Shown piece by piece: positions 25,613 to 33,955 of a DNA stretch of 48,220 nucleotides. The position numbers and the translations under genes were made by a program. This stretch comes from an uncultured Clostridia bacterium (GTDB taxonomy: Bacteria > Bacillota > Clostridia > Oscillospirales > Ruminococcaceae), in contig CALWZE010000003.1 in assembly GCA_944385925.1 (NCBI GenBank), forward strand, positions 1 through 48,220, read 5' to 3'. Positions within the stretch are counted from its first letter, which is position 1. Each line of letters opens with the position of its first letter. The notes beneath the pieces are model-generated. The model saw nothing but the letters and a program-made list of their open reading frames with translations, made no database searches and was not told the origin of the DNA.

Positions 25613-27571
25613 ATGAAGAGACCGCTTGCCGCAGTTGGAATTAGTGTCCTGCTGACGCTGGCGGTCTTTTGCTTTTTACCCGCCGGTTCGACTTCGTTCG
25701 CCCTTTTTCTGCTGATTTACGCACTCGGGTTCGTGTTTTGGCGCCGGAAAGTATTCAGATTTCGGGCCTATATGCGGCTTTGCCTTTCCGCGGCCGTTGC
25801 CGCAGCGGTGCTGTTTATAGCGGTAGATGCCAACCAGCAAAAGCAGGTATCTCTAACAGCCGGAAAAGAATTTGAAGCGGTTTTTCTGATTACCGACCGC
25901 ACAAAGTATGATGATGTTTACTATTACAATGCTTTGATAAAGTCGCTGGATGACGAAAAGACCAGTAGTCTTTCCCTACGCTTTTATGACGATGCGCTAT
26001 ATGATGTCGGAGCAATTTATTCGGCTGCGGTTCGAATAAACGCGGAAAAGGAAGCGCGGTTTGGGCAGACAGTCCAGATGTCTGGGTCACTTTTCACGAC
26101 GGCGCATAAACAAAGAGCGACTTGGCGTTATTTCGTATATCGTTTCGGTGAAGATGTTCGGGCAAACATTGCGAACTTTCTTGGCGGATCGGAAGGTGCG
26201 CTGATTGGATCCATGCTGACCGGTGATCGCAGCAACCTGCCTGCTGAAGCACGTCTGGATCTTGAACGCAGCGGCATGAGTCATATTCTGGCCGTGTCCG
26301 GTCTGCATGTGTCAATTATGCTGGGTATGATCGGCAACTTGTTGAAGCGGACACATTGCGCCGGCGCGGCAAGGTTTGTAATTGTTACCCTATTAAGTCT
26401 GCTGCTGGTTCTGCTTTACGGAGGCAGCGCTTCCATCATTCGAGCAGTCACAATGAACTGGCTTGTGCTTTGTGCCGCGGCGCTTAAACGACAGTCCGAT
26501 TCGCTGACCTCGCTATCCGCAGCTGCGCTGGTTATTTTGATCCCGAATCCCAAGACTGCGGGAGAGCTGGGATTCATGCTTTCGTTTGTCAGTTGTTTTG
26601 CACTGTGTGCCGTTGCTCCGTTGGTCAGCGGCGGGATCGAAAAGTGTTTTGGGAAACGCCTTGGAGCACTTGGACGCTCGGCAGTATCTTGCACAACCGT
26701 TTCCCTGGTAACTTTCCCGGTGCTTGTTTTGTATGGCCTTCCGGTTTCATTGGTCGCTCCATTGGCCAATTTTCTACTGCTTTGTTTGGTTGGACCAATG
26801 CTGTTTCTGGGCTTGCTGGTAGGTCTGCTCGGTAAAATCGGTTTTCTCGCACCGCTGCTTCGTTTGGCTGCGCTGGGCGCCGGGCTTTTGGCAAAACTGC
26901 TTCTGGCGGGCGCAAAGCTTTTCGGATCGTTTGCCTTTGCCTCCCTGCGTTTGAATGACGGCTTTGTGCGGCTTTGGCTTTTGGGAGCGCTTTTAGTTGT
27001 TGTTATCATTTTAATTCGCAATGAACGTGTGCGCCCTGCGCTGGTCGGATTCTTTCTTGTTTTGGCCCTTTTGGTGGGGATTGTGTCCAAGGCGCTGATT
27101 GTCGCGGATAAGCAGAGAATTTATCTGTATGAAAACAGCGCGGTTATATGCGTCTGCCAGCAAAGAAGCGCAATGATTTTGCGGGAAAGTCCCAGCGATA
27201 CGGAAGTCGAGGAATTGCTCTTCTGGTGTGACACGATGTTTATCCCTGAACCTGAATATGTTATAATACTCAGCGGCGGCAATGCGGATATTGATCGATT
27301 CGGACCGCAGGCAGAAAACGGCGGTGATCGGATAAGTTTTGGCGGGATGACGGTCGGTGTTGAAGAACAGAATGCCGTTCGAATCGAAGCGGGAGGAACA
27401 TTATTCTACGCAAGATTTAGGCCGGATTGGACTTTGGATCTGGTTGACAGAACGGGAGAATCTGCACTGGAAGTCTCGCGTGGGCTTTCATCCATTCAGG
27501 ACACGTCGCCATCAGGGTATACTGTATATATTGATACTTCTGGAAAGTACCGCACAGTGAGGGAAGCATGA
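25613..27571 (+). CDS. comEC: ComEC/Rec2-family DNA uptake channel without the metallo-beta-lactamase domain
   Basis: 652 residues. N-terminal membrane segments and a DUF4131-type soluble region (1-180) are followed by the Competence core with LTGDRSNLP and SGMSHILAVSGLHVSIMLG (about 220-240) and many membrane helices to about 485. The C-terminal 160 residues are soluble but lack the HxHxDH metal site that full-length ComEC proteins carry in their metallo-beta-lactamase domain. ComEC moves single-stranded DNA across the membrane in competence. AAAGGG lies 8 nt before the ATG. It overlaps holA by 4 nt (ATGA), the usual Firmicutes neighbour. Confidence 0.9.
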   Translation: MKRPLAAVGISVLLTLAVFCFLPAGSTSFALFLLIYALGFVFWRRKVFRFRAYMRLCLSAAVAAAVLFIAVDANQQKQVSLTAGKEFEAVFLITDRTKYDDVYYYNALIKSLDDEKTSSLSLRFYDDALYDVGAIYSAAVRINAEKEARFGQTVQMSGSLFTTAHKQRATWRYFVYRFGEDVRANIANFLGGSEGALIGSMLTGDRSNLPAEARLDLERSGMSHILAVSGLHVSIMLGMIGNLLKRTHCAGAARFVIVTLLSLLLVLLYGGSASIIRAVTMNWLVLCAAALKRQSDSLTSLSAAALVILIPNPKTAGELGFMLSFVSCFALCAVAPLVSGGIEKCFGKRLGALGRSAVSCTTVSLVTFPVLVLYGLPVSLVAPLANFLLLCLVGPMLFLGLLVGLLGKIGFLAPLLRLAALGAGLLAKLLLAGAKLFGSFAFASLRLNDGFVRLWLLGALLVVVIILIRNERVRPALVGFFLVLALLVGIVSKALIVADKQRIYLYENSAVICVCQQRSAMILRESPSDTEVEELLFWCDTMFIPEPEYVIILSGGNADIDRFGPQAENGGDRISFGGMTVGVEEQNAVRIEAGGTLFYARFRPDWTLDLVDRTGESALEVSRGLSSIQDTSPSGYTVYIDTSGKYRTVREA

Positions 27572-28605
27572 TAAAACTCAACGACAAAACATTGGCTGGT
27601 TCGTTGAAAAAAGACGGATTGCGCCGGATGTACTTTGTTGCCGGCAACGATGAATATTTAATTGACAGCTGTATTCAGCGCATCGTGCGTACGGCCTTGG
27701 GCCCGGATGCAGACGGCCTGATTCGAATGGATGCGGCAAAAACGCCGGATGACGAGATAGAGCAGCCTTTTTATACCTATTCCTTTTCGACTCAGCCGCG
27801 CGCGATTTTGTTTGACGGCTGCGAGCCGGGAACCATGAATAAGGCGCGCACCGCGCTTTTTGCGGAATTGCTTGCAGACATTCCGGATGATCTTACGGTG
27901 ATTTTTAAACAGTTTTCAGACGGCGGCCGTTTCAGCGTTTCAAAAAAAACAGAGGCCTTTGTTGCGCTGTGTCCGCAGGGCGTTCTGGTGGAGGCGGCGG
28001 CCAAAAAGGGCTATGAACTGGAAAATTATATTGCCGGCCTTATAAAAAAACAGGGATGCACGGCAAAAGACGAGGTAAGCAAGCGGATCGCGGAACTTTG
28101 TGGGGACGATCTGATGCTCATCAACGGAGAAGTCGCGAAGCTTGCGGCATTTGCCGACTATGGCGAAATTACGGCTGCGCAGGTTGACACACTTTGTGTG
28201 CGCACGGCTGAAGCAGGCGTATACGACATGATTTCCCAAATCGAGCGCAAGGACCTGCGCGGGGCGCTGCGCACGCTGGAAAACATGCTGGATGACCAGA
28301 CGGCTCCGCTTATGATTACGGCGGCCCTCAATACAGCGTTTATCAATTATTATCGTGCACGGCTTGTGCGGGACAAAAGACTGCCCCAAAAGAGCATGTT
28401 TGAGCTGTTTGACTATAAAGCGAATGACCGCAAAGTCGGCATTGCCTATGAGCGCTGCGTGCGTTTTTCTGCCGCGCAGCTGGAAAAGTGCATTCAGCTG
28501 TTGTGTGAGCTGGATTATAAACTGAAGAGTTCTGCGGTGGATGAGCGGATACTGTTGGAGCAGTATGTCGCGCAGCTTGCAATGACAGCGGGGAAAACAG
28601 CATGA
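27568..28605 (+). CDS. holA: DNA polymerase III delta subunit
   Basis: Clamp-loader subunit that opens the beta clamp; 345 residues, full length. It begins with the clamp-binding and AAA-like domain (MYFVAGNDEYLIDSCI), continues with PRAILFDGCEPG, LINGEVAKLAAFA and the C-terminal domain III (VYDMISQIERKDLRGALRTL). Overlaps comEC and rnmV by 4 nt each, so all three are translationally coupled. The rpsT gene that often faces holA is not present here. Confidence 0.93.
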   Translation: MIKLNDKTLAGSLKKDGLRRMYFVAGNDEYLIDSCIQRIVRTALGPDADGLIRMDAAKTPDDEIEQPFYTYSFSTQPRAILFDGCEPGTMNKARTALFAELLADIPDDLTVIFKQFSDGGRFSVSKKTEAFVALCPQGVLVEAAAKKGYELENYIAGLIKKQGCTAKDEVSKRIAELCGDDLMLINGEVAKLAAFADYGEITAAQVDTLCVRTAEAGVYDMISQIERKDLRGALRTLENMLDDQTAPLMITAALNTAFINYYRARLVRDKRLPQKSMFELFDYKANDRKVGIAYERCVRFSAAQLEKCIQLLCELDYKLKSSAVDERILLEQYVAQLAMTAGKTA

Positions 28606-29204
28606 TTCATACGAAACGCGCGATCGTTGTGGAGGGCCGGTATGATAAGATCAAGCTGGATGGACTCGCCGAGGCGCTGATCGTCACGACGGATGGCTTT
28701 AACATTTTTAAAGACAGGGAAAAACAGCAGCTCATTCGCAGGCTGGGACGGGAAACCGGTCTGGTTATACTGACAGACAGTGACGACGCCGGATTTAAAA
28801 TTCGCAAATATGTCGAGGATTTGGCAGGTAGAGAAAATGTTTTGCACGCCTATATCCCTGAGCAGCCGGGAAAAGAAAGGCGTAAGGCGCATGGCGGTGC
28901 TGCGGGCCTTCTTGGGGTCGAGGGAATAGAGGGGTCGGTAGTGGAACGGTCGCTTCGTGAGGCGCTGATGGCGGATGCTATTCCCGATTCCGAGACGACG
29001 CCAAAGCGGCTGATTACGGTCTGTGATCTGTTCGAGGATGGACTGAACGGCTGTGCAGGCGCTCAAAACCGTCGGGCATGGCTTTTGAAAAAGGCCGGGC
29101 TGCCGACGCGGCTTTCCACGAATGCGATGCTTTCGCTGTTGAATCGTCTGGTGGGCTATGAAAAATACAAAGAGCTTGCTGCGCTTGCACGCAGTCAGGT
29201 TTAA
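28602..29204 (+). CDS. rnmV: Toprim-domain protein, RNase M5-like, with C-terminal DUF4093-type domain
   Basis: 200 residues. The Toprim domain (1-110) has the catalytic Glu in IVVEGRYDKIKLD and the DxD motif in VILTDSDDAGFKIRKYVEDL. HAYIPEQPGKER and GVEGIEGSVVERSLREAL match RNase M5, which trims 5S rRNA precursors in B. subtilis. The extra C-terminal part (about 130-200, KRLITVCDLFEDGLNG) is the DUF4093 type common in clostridia. No 5S rRNA gene lies in the window. Coupled to holA by an ATGA overlap. The enzyme family is firm; the 5S role is by analogy. Confidence 0.85.
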   Translation: MIHTKRAIVVEGRYDKIKLDGLAEALIVTTDGFNIFKDREKQQLIRRLGRETGLVILTDSDDAGFKIRKYVEDLAGRENVLHAYIPEQPGKERRKAHGGAAGLLGVEGIEGSVVERSLREALMADAIPDSETTPKRLITVCDLFEDGLNGCAGAQNRRAWLLKKAGLPTRLSTNAMLSLLNRLVGYEKYKELAALARSQV

Positions 29205-29245
29205 GATATGGATAATACAGCTTTAAAGCAGAAAGGATAATTTAT

Positions 29246-29497
29246 ATGCTGGAATTTAAGTTTGACACCCAGATGCTGATTGCAGGCGAGAATCTGGACG
29301 AGGATGAAATCAACGATTACATCCGAGCGCATTTTAAAGGGGACAGTCTGCTCGCAATCGGTGATCCTGACCTCATTAAGATTCATTTCCACACCAATGA
29401 GCCGTGGCAGGTGCTGGAATATGCCGCGTCTTTGGGAGAGGTTCATGACGTCGTTATTGAAAACATGCAGAGGCAAGCTGAGGGCCTGAAGGGCTGA
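29246..29497 (+). CDS. Free-standing FakA-like middle/C-terminal mini-domain
   Basis: 83 residues. GDSLLAIGDPDLIKIHFHTN, then EPWQVLEYAASLGEV and VIENMQRQ, matches the block of the fatty-acid kinase FakA that reads roughly GDS-(L/V)-D-(D/E)-KVHIHT-PG-Y-GEL-IENMREQH. The DhaL nucleotide-binding domain and the rest of FakA are absent. At the start FDTQMLI stands where FakA has YCTEFMI, so the cysteine reported as a zinc ligand is lost while the HxH pair stays. AAAGGA lies 8 nt before the ATG. It may bind an acyl protein or metal; function unknown. Last gene before a terminator. Confidence 0.8.
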   Translation: MLEFKFDTQMLIAGENLDEDEINDYIRAHFKGDSLLAIGDPDLIKIHFHTNEPWQVLEYAASLGEVHDVVIENMQRQAEGLKG

Positions 29498-29498
29498 G

Positions 29499-29530
29499 AA
29501 AAGGGCGGGTATACCCGCCCTTTATTTTTT
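29499..29530 (+). terminator. Terminator of the comEC-holA-rnmV-mini-FakA unit
   Basis: AAAGGGCGGGT pairs with ACCCGCCCTTT around AT, followed by ATTTTTT. Confidence 0.93.
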
Positions 29531-29766
29531 GTGGATTTACAACCGCGCTTTTTATCAGTGTAAGAATCCGGATTGCTTGAACAAGGGAGTTTTAGCCGGT
29601 CAAACAGTGCAGGGTATTATGCTGAAATTGAATAAAAACAAACCCAAAAAAAGACGAAATGAGCCGAACAGAAAAAACAGCGGAAATCGGAAAAAGAAAA
29701 TATGCATGACGCAGCTATCACGCTGGGCTAGCATATAGGTCGTTACAGGACATCATAGGCATACAA
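29531..29766. other. Intergenic stretch, one doubtful basic open frame
   Basis: A 39-codon frame at 29619-29738 (Lys/Arg/Asn-rich) has a poorly placed AGGGT before it and no family match. I do not call it a gene. Confidence 0.4.
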
Positions 29767-29793
29767 AATCCCCCCGGCAGCGCCGGGGGGATT
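29767..29793 (-). terminator. Likely terminator of acn-icd-rex
   Basis: AATCCCCCCGGC pairs perfectly with GCCGGGGGGATT around a 3-nt loop; on the minus strand it is followed by TTG after ATT. The T-run is short. About 118 nt after the rex stop. Confidence 0.7.
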
Positions 29794-29911
29794 GATTTCA
29801 GGTGAATACTTTTTTGCAGAACTGCCGTAAGAAATGGCCTGGACAGGGAGCTGGGGTGGACTTAGTGCGCTTCCTCAGAGAAAAAGCAATATTGGAAAGG
29901 CGACCGGCCGC

Positions 29912-30595
29912 TTAGTCGGCATTTGAATCCGTCTTCTCGGTGGATTCGCCGCCCCGGACGACGTCCTTAAGCTGGGTATGCACATTGAAGCCCAGTGTCA
30001 TAAGGCTGTCTCCGAGATGCACATTTTCCACACATATGGACGGGTCAAGATGAAGATCGACATGGCTGAAATTCCAGAATCCCTTAATCCCGAGCGAAAC
30101 GAGGCGGGAGGCCATCTGCTGTGCATGCTCGCTGGGAATGCAGAGAATCGCAATCTGGGGCTTATGCTCAGCGCAGAATTCGTCAAGCTTGGTAATTCCC
30201 ATAACATTCAAATCGGGATTCAGCTCGGTGATGTGCTTCGGGTTCTTGTCAAAAAGGCCGATCAGCTTTATTCCTTTGGCTTCATAGAGAAAGGAAGAGA
30301 GTGCGCGTCCGAGGTTGCCCACACCGATCATAATGGCAGGCATGCTGACGTCCAGAAACAGAATACGCTCAATCTCATCGGACAGCTGGTCGACATTATA
30401 GCCATATCCCTGCTGCCCAAAACCGCCGAAGCAGTTGAGATCCTGCCGGATCTGTGATGCGGTCAGTCCCATGCGGCGGGCAAGTTCTTTGGAGGAAATG
30501 CGGACGATCCCGCTTTTTTTCAGTTCGGTGAGGAACCGGTAATATCTCGGCAACCGCCGCACGACCAGCAGCGATACGGAATCGTTTTGCTTCAT
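29912..30595 (-). CDS. rex: Redox-sensing transcriptional repressor Rex
   Basis: Senses the NADH/NAD+ ratio; NADH releases it from DNA. 227 residues. The N-terminal winged helix (RLPRYYRFLTELKKSGIVRI, SSKELARRMGLTASQIRQDL, then NCFGGFGQQGYGYNVDQL) is typical, followed by the Rossmann motif IMIGVGNLGRALSSFLY and the C-terminal FWNFSHVDL region. The ATG at 30595 is 8 nt past the icd stop; GGAGAGG lies 12 nt upstream. The frame stays open far upstream inside icd but shows no Rex sequence there. It is the last gene of acn-icd-rex, so redox state may feed back on these enzymes (inference). Confidence 0.96.
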   Translation of the reverse strand: MKQNDSVSLLVVRRLPRYYRFLTELKKSGIVRISSKELARRMGLTASQIRQDLNCFGGFGQQGYGYNVDQLSDEIERILFLDVSMPAIMIGVGNLGRALSSFLYEAKGIKLIGLFDKNPKHITELNPDLNVMGITKLDEFCAEHKPQIAILCIPSEHAQQMASRLVSLGIKGFWNFSHVDLHLDPSICVENVHLGDSLMTLGFNVHTQLKDVVRGGESTEKTDSNAD

Positions 30596-30602
30596 GTCGC
30601 TT

Positions 30603-31772
30603 TTACACCTCTCCTTTTCGGATTCGCTCGACCGTAGACATGAGATAATCGCCGAATTCGCTGCAGGTGCAGCCGTTGTCCCGGCCGGTGATGACGTATT
30701 TCTTTTCGGTGAACATGCACAGATCCAGTGCGCGCTCAAGCAGTTCCGCCTTTTCCTGCCGTCCGATATGGCGCAGCAGCATGACCGCCGCGCGCAGCAT
30801 CGAGCAGGGATCAGCATACTGGGCGCGGCCTTCTTCAACCATGCGCGGCGCGCTGCCGTGAATTGCTTCGAACATGGCATAATGCTTGCCGATATTCGCG
30901 CTGCCCGCGGTACCGACGCCGCCCTGAATCTGCGCCGCTTCATCGGTGATGATGTCGCCGTAAAGGTTGGGCAGAACGACAACCTCAAACAGATTGCGGC
31001 GGGCCGGATCAATCAGCTTGGCGGTGAGAATGTCTGCATACCAGTCGTCGGTTGTAATTTCGGGATAATCCTTACCGACTTCATTGCAAAGCCGCAGGAA
31101 TTTGCCGTCCGTCTCCTTGATAACGTTGGCTTTTGTGATAATCGAGACACGTTTTCTGCCGTTGGCGCGGGCATAATCATAGGCCAGGCGCGCGATACGG
31201 CGGGTTCCCTCATCGGTCGTAATGGTGAAGTCGACCGACAGGCCGTCCATGCCGACCCCCTTGTCGCCGACGGCATAGGCGCCTTCGGTGTTTTCGCGGA
31301 AAAAGACCCAATCGATTCCCTCTTCCGGAAGTTTGACCGGGCGCATGTTCGCGAACAGATCCAGTTCGCGGCGCATCGCGACGTTGGCGCTGCCTACATT
31401 GGGTCCCTTGTCGCCCGCATCCGGCGTGGTGGTCGGTCCTTTCAGAATGACGTTGCATTTTTTGAGCTCGGCAAGAATGTCGTCCGGAATCGCTTTGCCC
31501 TGTGCAATGCGGTTCTCAATGGTCAAGCCCTCGATCTCGCGGAATTCGATTTTACCGGCCTTGACCTCATCGTCCAGCAGGAAGCGGAGAACACGCTCGG
31601 CTTCGGCGCAGATGGTCGGTCCGATGCCGTCGCCGCCGCATACGCCGATAACCAGCTTGTCCATTTTGGAATAATCGTCAAAATCTCCATCGTTCTTCAT
31701 CCGCTCGCAGCGCGCAAGCTGGCCGCGGAGAAGTTCTTCAAATTTATCTTTTGCTGCCTGAATATCCATCAT
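30603..31772 (-). CDS. icd: Isocitrate dehydrogenase (isocitrate/isopropylmalate dehydrogenase family)
   Basis: Oxidises isocitrate to 2-oxoglutarate and CO2. 389 residues. Motifs are VCGGDGIGPTICAEAERVL, LKGPTTTPDAGDKGPN, the substrate helix VGSANVAMRRELDLFANMRP (Ser-x-Asn as in isocitrate enzymes), FFRENTEGAY and YGDIITDEAAQIQGG. The nucleotide loop HGSAPRMVEEG lacks both the Lys-Tyr pair of NADP enzymes and the Asp of NAD enzymes, so the cofactor is unclear. The ATG at 31772 has GGGAGGA 8 nt upstream; a TTG at 31796 overlapping acn is less likely. It directly follows aconitase in the operon. Confidence 0.93.
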   Translation of the reverse strand: MMDIQAAKDKFEELLRGQLARCERMKNDGDFDDYSKMDKLVIGVCGGDGIGPTICAEAERVLRFLLDDEVKAGKIEFREIEGLTIENRIAQGKAIPDDILAELKKCNVILKGPTTTPDAGDKGPNVGSANVAMRRELDLFANMRPVKLPEEGIDWVFFRENTEGAYAVGDKGVGMDGLSVDFTITTDEGTRRIARLAYDYARANGRKRVSIITKANVIKETDGKFLRLCNEVGKDYPEITTDDWYADILTAKLIDPARRNLFEVVVLPNLYGDIITDEAAQIQGGVGTAGSANIGKHYAMFEAIHGSAPRMVEEGRAQYADPCSMLRAAVMLLRHIGRQEKAELLERALDLCMFTEKKYVITGRDNGCTCSEFGDYLMSTVERIRKGEV

Positions 31773-31792
31773 TGATCTATCCTCCCGCGCCA

Positions 31793-33727
31793 TCAAAGCG
31801 CCGCTTTAGTGTAGTTGAGCAGACCGCCCGCAAGCAGAATTTTGCGCTGACGCTCGGAAAGCTCGAGCTTGACAATGAATTTGTTGCCGGTCTTGGCGTC
31901 GCGGACGTTGACGATCTCGCGCCCCTCACGCACCGCATCGACCAGATCCAGCGTTTCCAGACGGTCGCCCTGCGAGAGCGCTTCGTAATCAAATTTGCTT
32001 GCAAAGGTCAGCGGGACGATGCCGGCGTTGACCAGATTGTCCTTGTGGATGCGCGCAAAGCTTGTTGCGACGATTGCGCGGACGCCCAGATAGAGCGGTA
32101 CCAGCGCCGCGTGCTCACGGGAACTGCCCTGACCGTAGTTTTCGCCGCCGATAATAATGCTTTCGCCCGCCGCTTTGGCACGGCCGGGGAAGTTTTCGTC
32201 GCAGCGTGTAAAGCAGAATTTGGACAGATAGGGGATATTGGAACGGAACGGAAGAATTGCGGCGCCGGCCGGCATGATGTGGTCGGTCGTGATATTGTCC
32301 CCAACTTTGAGCACAATGGGGGCGGAGAGTTCGCCGTCCAGCGGCTTGCTTGCCGGGAAGGGCTTGATATTCGGACCGCGAACAATCTCAACCTTGTCCG
32401 CTTCCTGCTCGCTTGCCGGCAGAACGATCATATTGTCGTTGATCGTGAAAGAGGCGGGCATGTCTACGGTCAGACCGGCGCAGGCTTCGGCCGGGTCGGT
32501 GAGCACGCCGGTGATCGCACTGACGGCGGCAGTCGCCGGGCTTACAAGATATACCTGCGCGTCTTTTGTTCCGGAGCGCCCCTCAAAATTGCGGTTAAAG
32601 GTCCGCAGGCTGACTCCCGCGCTCTTGGGCGACTGCCCCATACCGATGCAGGGGCCGCAGGCGCACTCCAGCACCCGCGCGCCGGCGTCCAGAATATCAG
32701 TCAGCGCGCCGCAGGCGGAGAGCATATCCAGCACCTGGCGCGAGCCCGGAGCGATGACCAGACTGACGTCCTCGGCAACGGTTTTGCCTTTAAGCAGCTT
32801 CGCGACCATCAGCATGTCGTAAAGCGAAGAGTTGGTGCAGGAACCGATGCAGACCTGATCGATCTTCATACCGGCCAGCTCCCGCACCGGCTTGACCTTG
32901 TCCGGCATATGCGGGCAGGCGCAAAGCGGCTCCAGCGCGCTGAGATTGATCGTCAGTTCTTCATCATAAACCGCGTCCGGATCGGCAGACAGCTCAACAT
33001 AGTCCTGCTCACGGCCCTGGGCTTTCAGGAAGGCGCGGGTAATTTCGTCAGAGGGGAAAACCGAGGTGGTCGCGCCCAGCTCGGCGCCCATGTTGGTGAT
33101 CGTGGCGCGTTCGGGCACGGTCAGGGTTTTAACCCCCTCGCCGCGGTATTCGATGATTTTGCCAACGCCGCCCTTGACCGAAAGACGACGCAAAACTTCC
33201 AGAATAACGTCCTTGGCGCCGACGCCGTCCCGCAGGCGGCCGGTCAGCTCAATGCCGACAATTTTGGGGTTGGTGATGTAGTATGCGCCGCCGCCCATTG
33301 CGACCGCGACGTCCAGACCGCCTGCGCCGAAAGCAAGCATGCCGATACCGCCGCCGGTCGGCGTATGGCTGTCCGAACCGATCAGGGTCTTGCCGGGCTT
33401 GCCGAACCGCTCAAGGTTGACCTGATGGCAGATGCCATTGCCGGGCTTGGAATAGCGGATGCCATACTTTTTGGCAATCGTGCGGATGAACTCATGGTCG
33501 TCGCTGTTCTCAAATCCGTTTTGCAGGGTGTTGTGGTCGATATAGGCAACCGAAAGCTCGGTGCGCACCCGGGGAATCCCCATCGCTTCAAATTGCAGAT
33601 AGGCCATGGTCCCGGTCGCGTCCTGGGTAAGGGTGGTGTCGATGCGCAGCCCCAATTCGGGCGATTTGCCCAGCTCGCCGTCAACGATATGGGTGGATAG
33701 GATTTTCTGTGCTACGTTCATGCCCAT
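31793..33727 (-). CDS. acnA: Aconitate hydratase
   Basis: Isomerises citrate to isocitrate with a 4Fe-4S cluster. 644 residues, the shorter form found in clostridia and thermophiles rather than the about 900-residue AcnA. LRIDTTLTQDATGTMAY is at the start, and IGSDSHTPTGGGIGMLAFGAGG follows. Cluster cysteines are in CIGSCTNSS and CGPCIGMG. The swivel domain follows with GDNITTDHIMPAG and GENYGQGSSREHAALVP. GGAGGT lies 9 nt before the ATG at 33727. First gene of acn-icd-rex; with icd it makes 2-oxoglutarate for glutamate synthesis. The symbol is by function; the subfamily is not the E. coli AcnA type. Confidence 0.96.
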   Translation of the reverse strand: MGMNVAQKILSTHIVDGELGKSPELGLRIDTTLTQDATGTMAYLQFEAMGIPRVRTELSVAYIDHNTLQNGFENSDDHEFIRTIAKKYGIRYSKPGNGICHQVNLERFGKPGKTLIGSDSHTPTGGGIGMLAFGAGGLDVAVAMGGGAYYITNPKIVGIELTGRLRDGVGAKDVILEVLRRLSVKGGVGKIIEYRGEGVKTLTVPERATITNMGAELGATTSVFPSDEITRAFLKAQGREQDYVELSADPDAVYDEELTINLSALEPLCACPHMPDKVKPVRELAGMKIDQVCIGSCTNSSLYDMLMVAKLLKGKTVAEDVSLVIAPGSRQVLDMLSACGALTDILDAGARVLECACGPCIGMGQSPKSAGVSLRTFNRNFEGRSGTKDAQVYLVSPATAAVSAITGVLTDPAEACAGLTVDMPASFTINDNMIVLPASEQEADKVEIVRGPNIKPFPASKPLDGELSAPIVLKVGDNITTDHIMPAGAAILPFRSNIPYLSKFCFTRCDENFPGRAKAAGESIIIGGENYGQGSSREHAALVPLYLGVRAIVATSFARIHKDNLVNAGIVPLTFASKFDYEALSQGDRLETLDLVDAVREGREIVNVRDAKTGNKFIVKLELSERQRKILLAGGLLNYTKAAL

Positions 33728-33862
33728 TTCGGCAATACCTCCGTTGGCGCCGCCTGTCTGCGGCGCGGTTCATAAAGTTGTCTGTGCAGGCGGAAACCCT
33801 GATCATGCAAGGAGCGGCACAAAGAAAGCTCCAACGCCTGCTGAACAGATTAAGCTGTAATT

Positions 33863-33891
33863 AGTTTAACGCTCCAGCACAATATTGTCAA
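33863..33891 (-). promoter_or_regulatory. Promoter of acn-icd-rex
   Basis: On the minus strand a perfect TTGACA (33891-33886), 17-nt spacer and TAAACT (33868-33863). The near-palindrome GTTAATAAATTGAC (33900-33887, minus strand) overlaps the -35 and could be a Rex or other operator, but it does not match the full Rex consensus. Confidence 0.75.
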
Positions 33892-33955
33892 TTTATTAAC
33901 GCACATTTTTTTGAATTTTCCGGAAAAAATAATGGAAAAAACGAGGTGAAAAACA

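Noticed and set aside
29619-29738. Short Lys/Arg-rich plus-strand frame
   Set aside because: Poor ribosome site, no family match and located between a terminator and another terminator.
31751-33700. Plus-strand open frame of 649 codons
   Set aside because: Antisense to aconitase, which is certain. Composition is typical of antisense reading.
33887-33900. Rex operator at the acn promoter
   Set aside because: GTTAATAAATTGAC is only a near-palindrome and does not match the known Rex consensus well enough to call as a feature.
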